Source: Paraburkholderia sejongensis
GTDB taxonomy: Bacteria > Pseudomonadota > Gammaproteobacteria > Burkholderiales > Burkholderiaceae
NCBI RefSeq assembly: GCF_020880815.1
Contig: NZ_JAJITD010000020.1
Span: forward strand, 78,224-142,223
Reading direction: 5' to 3'
Length of the DNA stretch: 64,000 nt
Shown one piece after another: positions 7,541 through 16,298 of the stretch. Under the pieces are notes generated by a model, which made no database searches, was not told the DNA's origin, and saw only the letters and a list, made by a program, of their open reading frames with translations. Both the position numbers and the translations under genes were made by a program. Positions within the stretch are counted from its first letter, which is position 1. Every line of letters starts with the position of its first letter.

Positions 7541-8965
7541 CTATTGCAGCGTGCGCAGCTTCGCCACCCGGCTCGCGCCGATCGTCGCTTGCGGGTTGCC
7601 GAATTGCCTCGTCACGTAGTTCGTGAGCGCCGCGATCTGCTCGTCGTCGAGGTGGCCGCCGAACGCGGGCATCATCACGTCCGCATGCGCGGTCGTGCGG
7701 TTCACGCCGTGCAGGATCACGAGTGCGAGATTGTTCGGGTCGCTCGCGCCGACCGTCGAGTTATGGATCAGCGACGGATACGCGCCCGGCGCGCTCGCGC
7801 CGACGCCCTGCCCGCTCCAGTTGTGGCAGCTCGCGCAATTGGCGACGAACAGCTGCGCGCCGTTCACGCCTTTGACCGCGGTGCCGCGCAAGCCGGTGAC
7901 GTCGTCGGCCGGCGCGCCCCAGTCGTGGCGGCTGCGCGTATCGCCGCCGCTGACGGGCGGCACCGAGCGCAGATAGACGACGATCGAGCGCAAATCCACC
8001 GGCGTCAGATACTGCGTACTGTTCGCGACCACCTCGCCCATCGGGCCGGCCGCGTTCGCGCGGCCCGGCGCCGCGCCGGTCGCCAGATACGCGCGCAGCT
8101 CCGCGTCGCTCCACGCGCCGACGCCGCTCAGCTTGTCCGGCGTGATGTTGAACGCGTGCCAGCCGGCCAGCACCGCGCCGGACAGACGCGCGTCCGACTT
8201 CAGCCCCTGCATGAAATTGCGCGGCGTATGGCACTCCCCGCAATGCGCGAGCCCCTCGACCAGATACGCGCCGCGATTCCATTCGGCGCTCTTCTGCGGG
8301 TCCGGCACGAACCGGCCCTCGGTGAAGTTGAACATGTTCCAGAACACCATCAGCCAGCGCTGATTGAACGGAAACTTCAGGCTGTTCGCGGGCGGCGTGA
8401 AGTGGATCGGCTGCAGCGTGTTCAGATACGCGCGGATCGCCAGCACATCCTGCTCGGTCACGCGCGTGTACGCGGTGTACGGAAACGCCGGGTACAGCCG
8501 CTCGCCGCTCTTGCCGATGCCCTCGTGCATCGCGCGTATGAAGTCGGCATCGGTCCAGCGGCCGATGCCGGTGTCCGGGTCCGGCGTGATGTTCGGCGTC
8601 ACGATCGTGCCGAACGGCGTACTGATCGGCAGACCGCCGGCGAACGGGCGCGACTTGTCGGCGGTATGGCACGCGGCGCAATCGGCGGCGCGGGCCAGGT
8701 ACTGGCCGCGTTTGATCAGATCGCCGTTGGCGAGCGGGCCGGCGGGCGCGGCCGTGTCGTCCGGCGTCCGCGCGGCGTCGTCGGCATACGCCTGGGTGAT
8801 CGGCAACTCGTCGCTCTGTTGCGCGCGCGGGCCGCGCGCCTCGTGCCACGCGATCGACAGCGAGAACACCGAAAACGCCGCCGCCAGCGCCGCGCCGCCG
8901 AAACGCCGGCGGGGCGCTGGCCGCAGCGGACGATCCGGTTGCGCGCGAGAGGAATGGTTCAACAT
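7541..8965 (-). CDS. Triheme cytochrome c subunit of FAD-dependent dehydrogenase
   Basis: A 474-residue exported protein with an N-terminal hydrophobic signal/anchor and three CxxCH heme c motifs: CAACH, CGECH and CASCH. It is the electron-transfer subunit that passes electrons from the GMC flavoprotein to the respiratory chain. It lies 19 bp after the flavoprotein gene in the order small, FAD and cytochrome subunit, the same order as in the Burkholderia cepacia FAD-dependent glucose dehydrogenase. Related complexes oxidise gluconate, sorbitol or other alcohols in the periplasm. Confidence 0.93.
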   Translation of the reverse strand: MLNHSSRAQPDRPLRPAPRRRFGGAALAAAFSVFSLSIAWHEARGPRAQQSDELPITQAYADDAARTPDDTAAPAGPLANGDLIKRGQYLARAADCAACHTADKSRPFAGGLPISTPFGTIVTPNITPDPDTGIGRWTDADFIRAMHEGIGKSGERLYPAFPYTAYTRVTEQDVLAIRAYLNTLQPIHFTPPANSLKFPFNQRWLMVFWNMFNFTEGRFVPDPQKSAEWNRGAYLVEGLAHCGECHTPRNFMQGLKSDARLSGAVLAGWHAFNITPDKLSGVGAWSDAELRAYLATGAAPGRANAAGPMGEVVANSTQYLTPVDLRSIVVYLRSVPPVSGGDTRSRHDWGAPADDVTGLRGTAVKGVNGAQLFVANCASCHNWSGQGVGASAPGAYPSLIHNSTVGASDPNNLALVILHGVNRTTAHADVMMPAFGGHLDDEQIAALTNYVTRQFGNPQATIGASRVAKLRTLQ

Positions 8966-8984
8966 GATGGCTCTCCGCTCGGGC

Positions 8985-10586
8985 TCAGATTTCGCGCTTC
9001 AGCTTGTCGGCCAGCTTCAGCGACAACGCCGCGATCGTCAGCGTGCAGTTCACCGACGCCGCGCTCGGCATCACGCTGCTGCTCGCGACGAACAGGTTCG
9101 AATGATCGTGCGTGCGGCAGTCCTCGTCGACGACCGAATTCGCCGCGTCGCTGCCCATGATCGTCGTGCCCATGATGTGATTGTTCGGCGCGAAGCTGTC
9201 GTCGAACGACACCTCGGCGCCACCGAACAGCTGCGCGATCCGCGCGTACTGTTCGCGCGTGTCGGCGGCGCTTTTCTTCACGTAATCGTTGATCGAGTAG
9301 TAGATCTCGGGCTGCGCAATGCCGAGCGCGTCCTTGTGATCGGCCGACGGCACGACCCGGTTGCGCGGTTCCGGCAAATGCTCGTGAAAGCTGTTGATGG
9401 TCAGCGTGCGCGCCGCGCGGTCGCGAATCTGCCGGTCGAGTTCGGCGCCGGTCAGCCCTCGTTTCAGCAGCTCGGCGGTCACGCCCAGCGTCGGCACGCC
9501 GTTCGACAGATGGAGCTTTTTCGCCGCGTAGTCGGAGCGAAACGCGCCGTCGCGGAAATTGACGATCGAGGTCATCTCCATCGGGCCGCGCCCGGGCCAC
9601 AGCGGCTCGTTCGCGAGAAAGGTCACGCCGGTGCCGGGATGGTCCATCAGGTTGCGGCCCACCTGATCGGAACTGTTGCCGATGCCGTGCGGGAATTTAT
9701 CGGAAGTCGACATCAGCATCAGCTTCGGCGTTTCGATGCCGTTCGCCGCGAGCACGAACAGCTTGCCGGTCACGCGCGTGCTGTTGCCGTTCGGGTCCTT
9801 GTAGTGGACCGCGGTGATCAATCCTTTGTTGTCCGCTTCGACGCGATACACGACCGCTTCGGGAATCAGTCGCGCGCCGGCCTGTTCGGCCTTCTCCGCG
9901 TGGATCACGCCGTTGTACATCGCGGCGATCGGACAGATCGGCATGCAGTTGTTGTTGCCGCAGCAGGTGGGCCGCGCATCGTATGGCCGGCTGTTGCGCG
10001 CGACCGGCTCGGGCACGACCTTGAAGCCCTGCGCATTGAGCACGTCGCTAAAGCGCTGGTCCATGTACGACAGCGGCAACTGCTGCATCGGATACGGCTT
10101 CGAGCGCGGCGAGCCGAGATCGATCGACGTATCGGGACCGGACACGCCCAGTTGCACTTCGGCGGCGACATACCAGGGCTCGAGTGTCTCGTATGGATAC
10201 GGCCAGTCGCGTCCGACGCCATACAGTTTGTGCAATTGAAAGTCCGCAGGCAGCAGCCGCCACGCGGCGGCCGCCCAGTGCCACGTGGTACCGCCGACCA
10301 GCCGCACATATTGTGAGTTGTACGGATAATGGCCCTTCTGGATCAGGTAGTTGTTCGGCGGCGAATACTCTGGATGCGGCGCATAGGCGGTGGACGGATA
10401 CGGCGTCGCGAAGTCGGTCTTGGCCGGCGAGTTGCGAAAGTTCTCGACGATGTGCCAGCGCGCGATCCGCGGCCCCGCTTCGAGCACGATCACCGACGCG
10501 CCCGCCTGCGCCAGCTGATGCGCGACCAGACTGCCGGCGACGCCCGAGCCGACCACGACGATATCGGCGAAATTCGTGTTTGCCAT
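8985..10586 (-). CDS. GMC oxidoreductase, FAD catalytic subunit
   Basis: A 533-residue flavoprotein. VVGSGVAGSLVAHQLAQAG near the N-terminus is the FAD-binding Rossmann motif. Cys208, Cys209, Cys214 and Cys218 in TCCGNNNCMPIC match the iron-sulfur cluster region known in B. cepacia FAD-glucose dehydrogenase. The C-terminal PNNHIMGTTIMG and NCTLTIAALSLKLAD regions complete the GMC fold. It has no signal peptide of its own, so it is probably exported with the Tat-signal small subunit. The sugar substrate is inferred from similarity, not shown. Confidence 0.93.
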   Translation of the reverse strand: MANTNFADIVVVGSGVAGSLVAHQLAQAGASVIVLEAGPRIARWHIVENFRNSPAKTDFATPYPSTAYAPHPEYSPPNNYLIQKGHYPYNSQYVRLVGGTTWHWAAAAWRLLPADFQLHKLYGVGRDWPYPYETLEPWYVAAEVQLGVSGPDTSIDLGSPRSKPYPMQQLPLSYMDQRFSDVLNAQGFKVVPEPVARNSRPYDARPTCCGNNNCMPICPIAAMYNGVIHAEKAEQAGARLIPEAVVYRVEADNKGLITAVHYKDPNGNSTRVTGKLFVLAANGIETPKLMLMSTSDKFPHGIGNSSDQVGRNLMDHPGTGVTFLANEPLWPGRGPMEMTSIVNFRDGAFRSDYAAKKLHLSNGVPTLGVTAELLKRGLTGAELDRQIRDRAARTLTINSFHEHLPEPRNRVVPSADHKDALGIAQPEIYYSINDYVKKSAADTREQYARIAQLFGGAEVSFDDSFAPNNHIMGTTIMGSDAANSVVDEDCRTHDHSNLFVASSSVMPSAASVNCTLTIAALSLKLADKLKREI

Positions 10587-10676
10587 TGTTGTCCTCTTCT
10601 ATGCGCTTGCCGCTGCGTGTGGCGCGTCGTGACGACGCCCCCCCACACGCAGCGACCCGCGCGGCAGCCGCGCCGC

Positions 10677-11303
10677 TCACGCGGACGCGGGATTGCGCGT
10701 CCAGTAGAACGGCACGTCGCGGCAATAGGATGGAATCGTGAGCACGTCGCTCACCGGCGTGAACATCAGCGCCTTCTCATATGCGACCACCTCGACGTGC
10801 GGCATGTCGCCGACGAGGCCGAGATACCACGCGCGCATGATCGCGCCGACCGTCTTCGCGAGCGCGGGCTGCTCGCTTTGCAACGCCTGCGTGACGGTGT
10901 CGGACGGCACCCCGCCGTGCGATTGCAGCCACGTATTGAGCGCGCCGACGTTCTGCGCGAACTGGCTGTCGGCGCGCGACAGCGCCGCATAGACGCGCTG
11001 GCCGAGCAACGGATCGAACTCGCTACGGCCGGTGAGATGTTGCGATAGCGCGAGGAACGCATCGAGTCCAGCGGCGGCCGGAGCCGCATCGGCGGCGAAA
11101 GCGGAGGTCAGCAAAGGCGCGCGGCTCACGCCGGCAAACGCGAGTGCGGCGGCCGCCGCGCACGAGCCGAGCAGCCACGTTCTGCGCGCGGCCGAAAACG
11201 AAGCCGGCGAGCCGGCGGGGGAGATCATGCTGCGGTAGGACTTCGATCCCTGGAGATGCGGCACCTTGCGATGCGCATCGTTATTCTCAGGAACATCTGT
11301 CAT
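10677..11303 (-). CDS. Tat-exported small subunit of sugar dehydrogenase complex
   Basis: A 208-residue protein with a twin-arginine type signal (AARRTWLLGSCAAAAALAF, about residues 38-56) and a mature part of about 140 residues. It fits the hitchhiker or gamma subunit of FAD-dependent sorbitol/glucose dehydrogenases, which carries the signal-less flavoprotein across the membrane. I chose the ATG at 11303 because GGAG lies just upstream and the whole signal is included; a Met at about residue 26 is an alternative. It is the first gene of the three-gene operon. Confidence 0.85.
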   Translation of the reverse strand: MTDVPENNDAHRKVPHLQGSKSYRSMISPAGSPASFSAARRTWLLGSCAAAAALAFAGVSRAPLLTSAFAADAAPAAAGLDAFLALSQHLTGRSEFDPLLGQRVYAALSRADSQFAQNVGALNTWLQSHGGVPSDTVTQALQSEQPALAKTVGAIMRAWYLGLVGDMPHVEVVAYEKALMFTPVSDVLTIPSYCRDVPFYWTRNPASA

Positions 11304-11687
11304 GGGGGCTCCAGACGGTGAATCGTTCTGAACGAGCGGCACGGCGACGGCACGATGCCGTTGGCGAGCCGCTGCGTTTGCTCTTCCCCAAACCCTGGTC
11401 TTGCGCCGCTTGCGCGGTCTCATATGCGAGCGCGAAACTCGCGCGTGTGGCAGGCCCGCTTGCAACCTTGGACGCTGTGCGTCGCTGCACACGACGCCGC
11501 GAACATGGCAGAGAACGGCCTCGGTGCCGCTTGCTGCCAATCGCCTTTCAACCGAAAGCGGCGTGCAAGGCCGCTGCGGGAGACTATAGCTTGCGAGCCG
11601 CCGATTCGACAAATGCTCCGCAAATAGTCCGCGTGCCGCGCAGTAGAATCCGCGACACGCACCACTCGACCCGACCACGCCCGCTTC
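11304..11687. other. Divergent intergenic region, 384 bp
   Basis: This spacer separates the dehydrogenase operon (minus) from the DUF1345 gene (plus). No supported gene was seen. A TAGAAT at 11644-11649 could be a -10 element for the plus-strand gene, but no convincing -35 accompanies it. The minus-strand promoter could not be pinpointed. Confidence 0.4.
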
Positions 11688-12350
11688 ATGTCCATCAAAT
11701 ACTATCCGCAAGTTCTTCGCAATCGGCCCCGCACGATGATCGGGCTCGCGATCGGTATCGTCGTCGCGTGTCTGGTGCCGGCCCACACGAGCCCGATGGC
11801 GCGCGCGCTGATCGGCTGGGACGCGGCGATCTGGAGCTACCTGCTGATGATCTGGCTGCACATGGCGCTCGCCAACGAGCACGAGGTGCGCCAATATGCG
11901 ATCCGCGACGACGAAAACGCCGGCGTCGTGCTGGTCGTGATCTGCGTCGCGACCGTCGCGAGCATCGCCGCGATCGTGCTCGAACTCGCGTCCGCGAAGG
12001 GCGCGGGCGGCGCGTCGGGGGCCTGGCACTATCTGCTGACCGGACTCACGCTGATCGGCGCGTGGTTTCTGATCCCGACGATTTTCACGCTGCATTACGC
12101 GCGGCTTTACTACGACACCGATGCGCAGGAAACCGCGCTGAAATTTCCCGATCATCGTTTGCTGCCGAATTACTGGGACTTCCTGTACTACTCGTTCACG
12201 ATCGCGGTCGCTTCGCAGACGTCGGACATCGTGCTGCGCTCGCGCGAAATTCGTCGCGCGACGCTCGCGCAATCGATCCTGTCGTTCTACTTCAACGTCG
12301 CGGTGCTCGGGCTGTGCGTGAATATAGCAGCCGGGCTGCTAGGTTCGTGA
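11688..12350 (+). CDS. DUF1345 membrane protein
   Basis: A 220-residue integral membrane protein with about five hydrophobic segments. It contains the pattern FYDxxDxxF-like stretch YYDTDAQETALKFPDH and DFLYYSFTIAVASQTSDI, which I recognise from the DUF1345 family. The function of this family is unknown. It stands alone, followed by a hairpin that may end its transcript. Confidence 0.8.
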   Translation: MSIKYYPQVLRNRPRTMIGLAIGIVVACLVPAHTSPMARALIGWDAAIWSYLLMIWLHMALANEHEVRQYAIRDDENAGVVLVVICVATVASIAAIVLELASAKGAGGASGAWHYLLTGLTLIGAWFLIPTIFTLHYARLYYDTDAQETALKFPDHRLLPNYWDFLYYSFTIAVASQTSDIVLRSREIRRATLAQSILSFYFNVAVLGLCVNIAAGLLGS

Positions 12351-12845
12351 CCGCCAAAAGACCTGCCGATGAACGCGCGATGAAATTTGTGTCATCCGTC
12401 GCGGCCACGTTCGCCCGACGAACCGCTTCACCTGAACGCGCCGTGTAAAAGCCGGCCCCTCGCCGCCGGTTTTACATACCCGGCCACCTGTCACCCGCCG
12501 CGCGCGCGCAGTGCGCGCCGGTTCTATCGCGCAGCGTGCGCTGCCGCGCCTTGCGCGGGAGCGCGGCTCGCACCGTGCGGGCGCCGCCGCGCCGCCCCGC
12601 CGCCCGCCCCTTTGGCACAACGTTTGCTCCCTTCCGCCACGAGTGTCGCCCAGCCGCGCGCGGCGGGCGTCTGGCGTCAAAGCACCCGCGACTTGGCCAG
12701 CGGCGTGCCGATCTATGCACTACTCTGACCAGTACGCGCGCGCGCTAACGCAGCGCGCGGTATCCGGCTCGGCAAGCCCAATGAGCGCTGTGATCGCATG
12801 CCCAACTGCATCCACACCGCAGCAGGACAACTCTGGAAACGACCG
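12351..12845. other. Intergenic region before the glucan/trehalose cluster
   Basis: About 495 bp without a supported gene. It contains one strong hairpin (12444-12476) and a very GC-rich middle. It must hold the promoter of the following seven-gene cluster, but no clear -35/-10 pair could be read. Confidence 0.4.
12444..12476 (+). terminator. Hairpin downstream of the DUF1345 gene
   Basis: TGTAAAAGCCGGC (12444-12456) pairs with GCCGGTTTTACA (12465-12476), leaving one bulged G and an 8-nt loop. Its TTTT lies inside the arm and there is only a short U-rich tail, so it may act as a terminator in both directions. Confidence 0.5.
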
Positions 12846-15800
12846 ATGGAACCTCCAAACGGGTACGCGCCACGGATTTACTTTTTCCATTCTCTTCTGG
12901 TAGGGCCGCTCGATGCATGGCCCGCGCAGTTCGCTCATGCGGCCGGGCTCGGCTTCGATCACGCGCTGATCGGCGGCCTGTTCGAGCCGGGTGAGGCCAA
13001 TCACGGCCAGCTGGTCGGCAATCACGCACAACTGCATCCGGTGTTCGAGGCGCAACAGTCCGCGTCCGAGTCGCTGCGCAAGCTCGCCGAAGCCGCGCGC
13101 CGCAACGGTCTGACGCTGCTGGTCGATCTGGTGGTCGACCGGATGGCCGCCGACGGCGTGCTGTACGCCGAGCACGCCGACTGGTTCCATCCGCGCGAAT
13201 CGGAACTCGCGCGGCTCGATCCGCGCCACGTGCATCGCGAAGACAACGTGGTCTATGCGAATTTCGACGACCCGGCGACCAGCGCGTCGCTGACCGTATG
13301 GTGGACCCAGCAGTTGCTCGCGCTCGCCGAAGCGGGCGTTGGCGGCTTCCGTTTCGATTCACCGCATCGGGTACCGGCCGCCGTGTGGCGCCATCTGCGC
13401 GACGAGGTGCGCGCGAAGCATCCCGACGTGCGCTTTCTCGCGGCGACCCCGGGCCTCGCGCGCGGCGATCTGCCCGGACTCGAGGGGGCCGGTTTCGATA
13501 GCGTGTTTTCGTCGGTGCGCTGGTGGGATTTCCGTTCGAGCTGGATGGCCGAAGAACACGCGGCGCTCGCGCGCGTCGGCGCGCCGATCGCGTTTCCCGA
13601 AGCGCCGTACGGCACGCGCCTTTGCGCCGAGCTGACCGACACGCACGATGCGGCGATCGTCGAGCGCGCGTACCGGCGCGCGCTGTTCACGTCGGTCGCG
13701 CTCGGCAGCGGCTGGATGATGCCGATGGGGTTCGAATACGGTCTTGCCGAGCCGCTGTCGCAAACCCGCGGCGACCCCGCGCAGTTCGCGCGCGCCGCGC
13801 AGTCGCGGCGCTTCGATCTGACGGCCGCGGTCACCCAGGCGAACGACTTCGCGCGCAATACGGCGACGCTGCACGCCAATGGTGAATTGCGCCCGCTGTC
13901 CGGGCCGGGCGCACCGGCGGCGGTCCTGCTGCGCGCCGACCACGCCGACCTGCGCGACGCAACCGAAGCAGTCCTGATCGCGATCAATCCCGATCTCGGC
14001 GCGCCGGTGCGGGTCGATCCCGCGCGTTTCCTGAACGGCGTGCCGGGCAGCTTCACGCGCTTCGTGCCGCTCGATGCGGCCGGCCGCGCGGAGCCCGCCG
14101 CGCTCACGCCGTTCGCACTGGCGCCCGGCGCGGTGCGGCTGTTGCGCGCCGCGCCCGAAGCGCCGATCCGCCTTGCGCCGCCGATCGACAAAGCGAACAG
14201 CAAACGCAGCGGCCGCAAGACCGTGCTCGAAGCGCTCGAAGCGCCGCGCGTCGCCATCGAAAGCGTGACACCGTCGGTCGACCATGGCCGCTTCGCGGCG
14301 AAGCGCAGCGTCGGCGAACGCGCCGAAATCAGCGCCGCGATCTTCGCCGAAGGTCACGACAAGATCGCCGCCGCGGTGCTGTGGCGCGCCGCCGACGAAA
14401 CCGCGTGGCACGAACAGCTGATGTCTCCGGCGCCGCCCGCCGGCCTCGATCTATGGAGCGCGCGGATTCCGCTCGAACGGGTCGGGCGCTACGAATTCAC
14501 CGTGATCGCATGGCGCGACGATTTCGCGTCGCTGGTCGAGCACATCGAGAAGAAGCTGAAGGCCGGGCAAACGGTGGAAATCGAAATCGACGAAGCCGCG
14601 CATCTGTTCGCGCTGGTGCTCGCCGAGGTCGAAACCACCGAAGGCGCGCAGAAGGCGCCGCTCGAACAGATCGTGCGCGAGTTCACGAAGGCCGATGCGC
14701 AGCGCAAGCTGGAGCTGATCCTCGCGCCGGCCACGAAGCAGGCGATGACCGCCGCGCGTCATCGCCCGTTCCTGAGCCGCGACCCCGTGATCTACAAGAT
14801 CGACGCGGACCGCACGGCTGCGTCGTTCGCGAGCTGGTACGAGATCTTCCCGCGTTCGATGAGCGATGACGAGTCGCGCCACGGCACCTTCGCGGACGTC
14901 ACGGCGAAGCTGCCGCGGATTCGCGCGATGGGCTTCGACGTGCTGTACTTCCCGCCGATCCACCCGATCGGCGTCGCCAACCGCAAAGGCCGCAACAACA
15001 CGCTGACCGCGCAGCCCGGCGACGTCGGCAGCCCGTACGCGATCGGCGGGGCCGAGGGCGGCCACACCGCGGTGCATCCGCAGCTCGGCACGCTCGACGA
15101 CTTCAAGGCGATGCTGGCCGCCGCGCACGAGCACGGCCTCGAAATCGCGCTCGACTTTGCGATCCAGTGCTCGCCCGATCACCCGTGGCTGAAAGAGAAT
15201 CCGACGTGGTTCGCGTGGCGCCCCGACGGCACGCTGCGCTACGCGGAAAATCCGCCGAAGAAGTACCAGGACATCGTCAACCCGGACTTCTATGCACGCG
15301 ACGCCAAGCCCGGCCTGTGGCTTGCATTGCGCGACGTGATCCTGTTCTGGATCGACGCGGGCGTGCGGATTTTCCGCGTCGATAATCCGCACACCAAGCC
15401 GTTGCCGTTCTGGGAATGGATGATCGGCGACGTGCGCGCGCGTCACCCGGACGTGATCTTCCTCGCCGAAGCGTTCACGCGGCCGCGCATGATGAACCGT
15501 CTGGGCAAGATCGGCTTCTCGCAGTCGTACACATATTTCACGTGGCGCGAATCGAAGCGCGACTTCATCGAGTACATGACCGAGCTGACGCAGACCGGCG
15601 CGCGCGATTTTTATCGGCCGAACTTCTTCGTCAACACGCCGGACATCAACCCGCGCCATCTGCAGGGGCAGGGCCGCACCGGCTTTCTGATTCGCGCGGC
15701 GCTGGCGTCGACGCTCGCCGGTTTGTGGGGCGTGTATAGCGGCTTTGAGTTGTGCGAGGCGACTGCGTTGCCGAACAGCGAGGAATATCTGGATTCCGAA

Positions 15801-16298
15801 AAGTATCAGCTGCGCGCGTGGGACTGGAACCGGCCCGGCAATATCGTCGGCGAGATCACCGCGCTGAACCGGATCCGCCGCGCGAATCCGGCGCTGCACA
15901 CGCATCTCGGCCTCACGTTCCTGACCGCGCACAACGACCACATCCTGCTGTTCGAAAAAGCCACCGAGGCGCGCGACAACGTGATCGTCGTCGCGATCAA
16001 TCTCGATCCATACAACGAACAGGGCGCGGACATCGAGTTGTCGTGGGACACGTTCCAGCGCTGGCATCTGCACGACCACGCGACGCTCGAAGTGACCGAC
16101 CAGATGACCGGCGCGCGCTTCGAGTGGCAGGGCCGCCGCCAGCACGTACGGCTCGGCTCGGGGCAGCCGTTCTCGATCTGGTGCATCGCGCCGCAAGGCG
16201 GCTTGCCCGCCGAACGCCCGCAGGAGACCGATCACGATCCGGACAGCGCTCATCACGCAGCCGCTGGCAACCCAACCTATATGGAAGGTGGAACATGA
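12846..16298 (+). CDS. glgE: Maltose-1-phosphate maltosyltransferase with extra N-terminal GH13-like domain
   Basis: A 1150-residue protein. Residues about 655-1000 are the GlgE catalytic barrel, with nucleophile Asp846 (RVDNPHTKP), acid/base Glu875 (FLAEAFTRP) and Asp933 (NTPDINP). About 468-640 is the usual GlgE N-domain. GlgE transfers maltosyl units from maltose-1-phosphate to alpha-1,4-glucan. Unusually, residues 1 to about 455 form a second GH13-like domain. It keeps Asp171 (GFRFDSPH), but the acid/base position is Ala200 (FLAATP), so it is probably inactive. Family members lacking this extension are about 650-700 residues long. The start at 12846 is preferred over an upstream ATG at 12798, which lacks a ribosome site. 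The stop overlaps treS as ATGA. Confidence 0.95.
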   Translation: MEPPNGYAPRIYFFHSLLVGPLDAWPAQFAHAAGLGFDHALIGGLFEPGEANHGQLVGNHAQLHPVFEAQQSASESLRKLAEAARRNGLTLLVDLVVDRMAADGVLYAEHADWFHPRESELARLDPRHVHREDNVVYANFDDPATSASLTVWWTQQLLALAEAGVGGFRFDSPHRVPAAVWRHLRDEVRAKHPDVRFLAATPGLARGDLPGLEGAGFDSVFSSVRWWDFRSSWMAEEHAALARVGAPIAFPEAPYGTRLCAELTDTHDAAIVERAYRRALFTSVALGSGWMMPMGFEYGLAEPLSQTRGDPAQFARAAQSRRFDLTAAVTQANDFARNTATLHANGELRPLSGPGAPAAVLLRADHADLRDATEAVLIAINPDLGAPVRVDPARFLNGVPGSFTRFVPLDAAGRAEPAALTPFALAPGAVRLLRAAPEAPIRLAPPIDKANSKRSGRKTVLEALEAPRVAIESVTPSVDHGRFAAKRSVGERAEISAAIFAEGHDKIAAAVLWRAADETAWHEQLMSPAPPAGLDLWSARIPLERVGRYEFTVIAWRDDFASLVEHIEKKLKAGQTVEIEIDEAAHLFALVLAEVETTEGAQKAPLEQIVREFTKADAQRKLELILAPATKQAMTAARHRPFLSRDPVIYKIDADRTAASFASWYEIFPRSMSDDESRHGTFADVTAKLPRIRAMGFDVLYFPPIHPIGVANRKGRNNTLTAQPGDVGSPYAIGGAEGGHTAVHPQLGTLDDFKAMLAAAHEHGLEIALDFAIQCSPDHPWLKENPTWFAWRPDGTLRYAENPPKKYQDIVNPDFYARDAKPGLWLALRDVILFWIDAGVRIFRVDNPHTKPLPFWEWMIGDVRARHPDVIFLAEAFTRPRMMNRLGKIGFSQSYTYFTWRESKRDFIEYMTELTQTGARDFYRPNFFVNTPDINPRHLQGQGRTGFLIRAALASTLAGLWGVYSGFELCEATALPNSEEYLDSEKYQLRAWDWNRPGNIVGEITALNRIRRANPALHTHLGLTFLTAHNDHILLFEKATEARDNVIVVAINLDPYNEQGADIELSWDTFQRWHLHDHATLEVTDQMTGARFEWQGRRQHVRLGSGQPFSIWCIAPQGGLPAERPQETDHDPDSAHHAAAGNPTYMEGGT

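Noticed and set aside
12798..12845. Longer N-terminus for GlgE from the ATG at 12798
   Set aside because: No ribosome site precedes it and the extra 16 residues look non-coding; 12846 is preferred.
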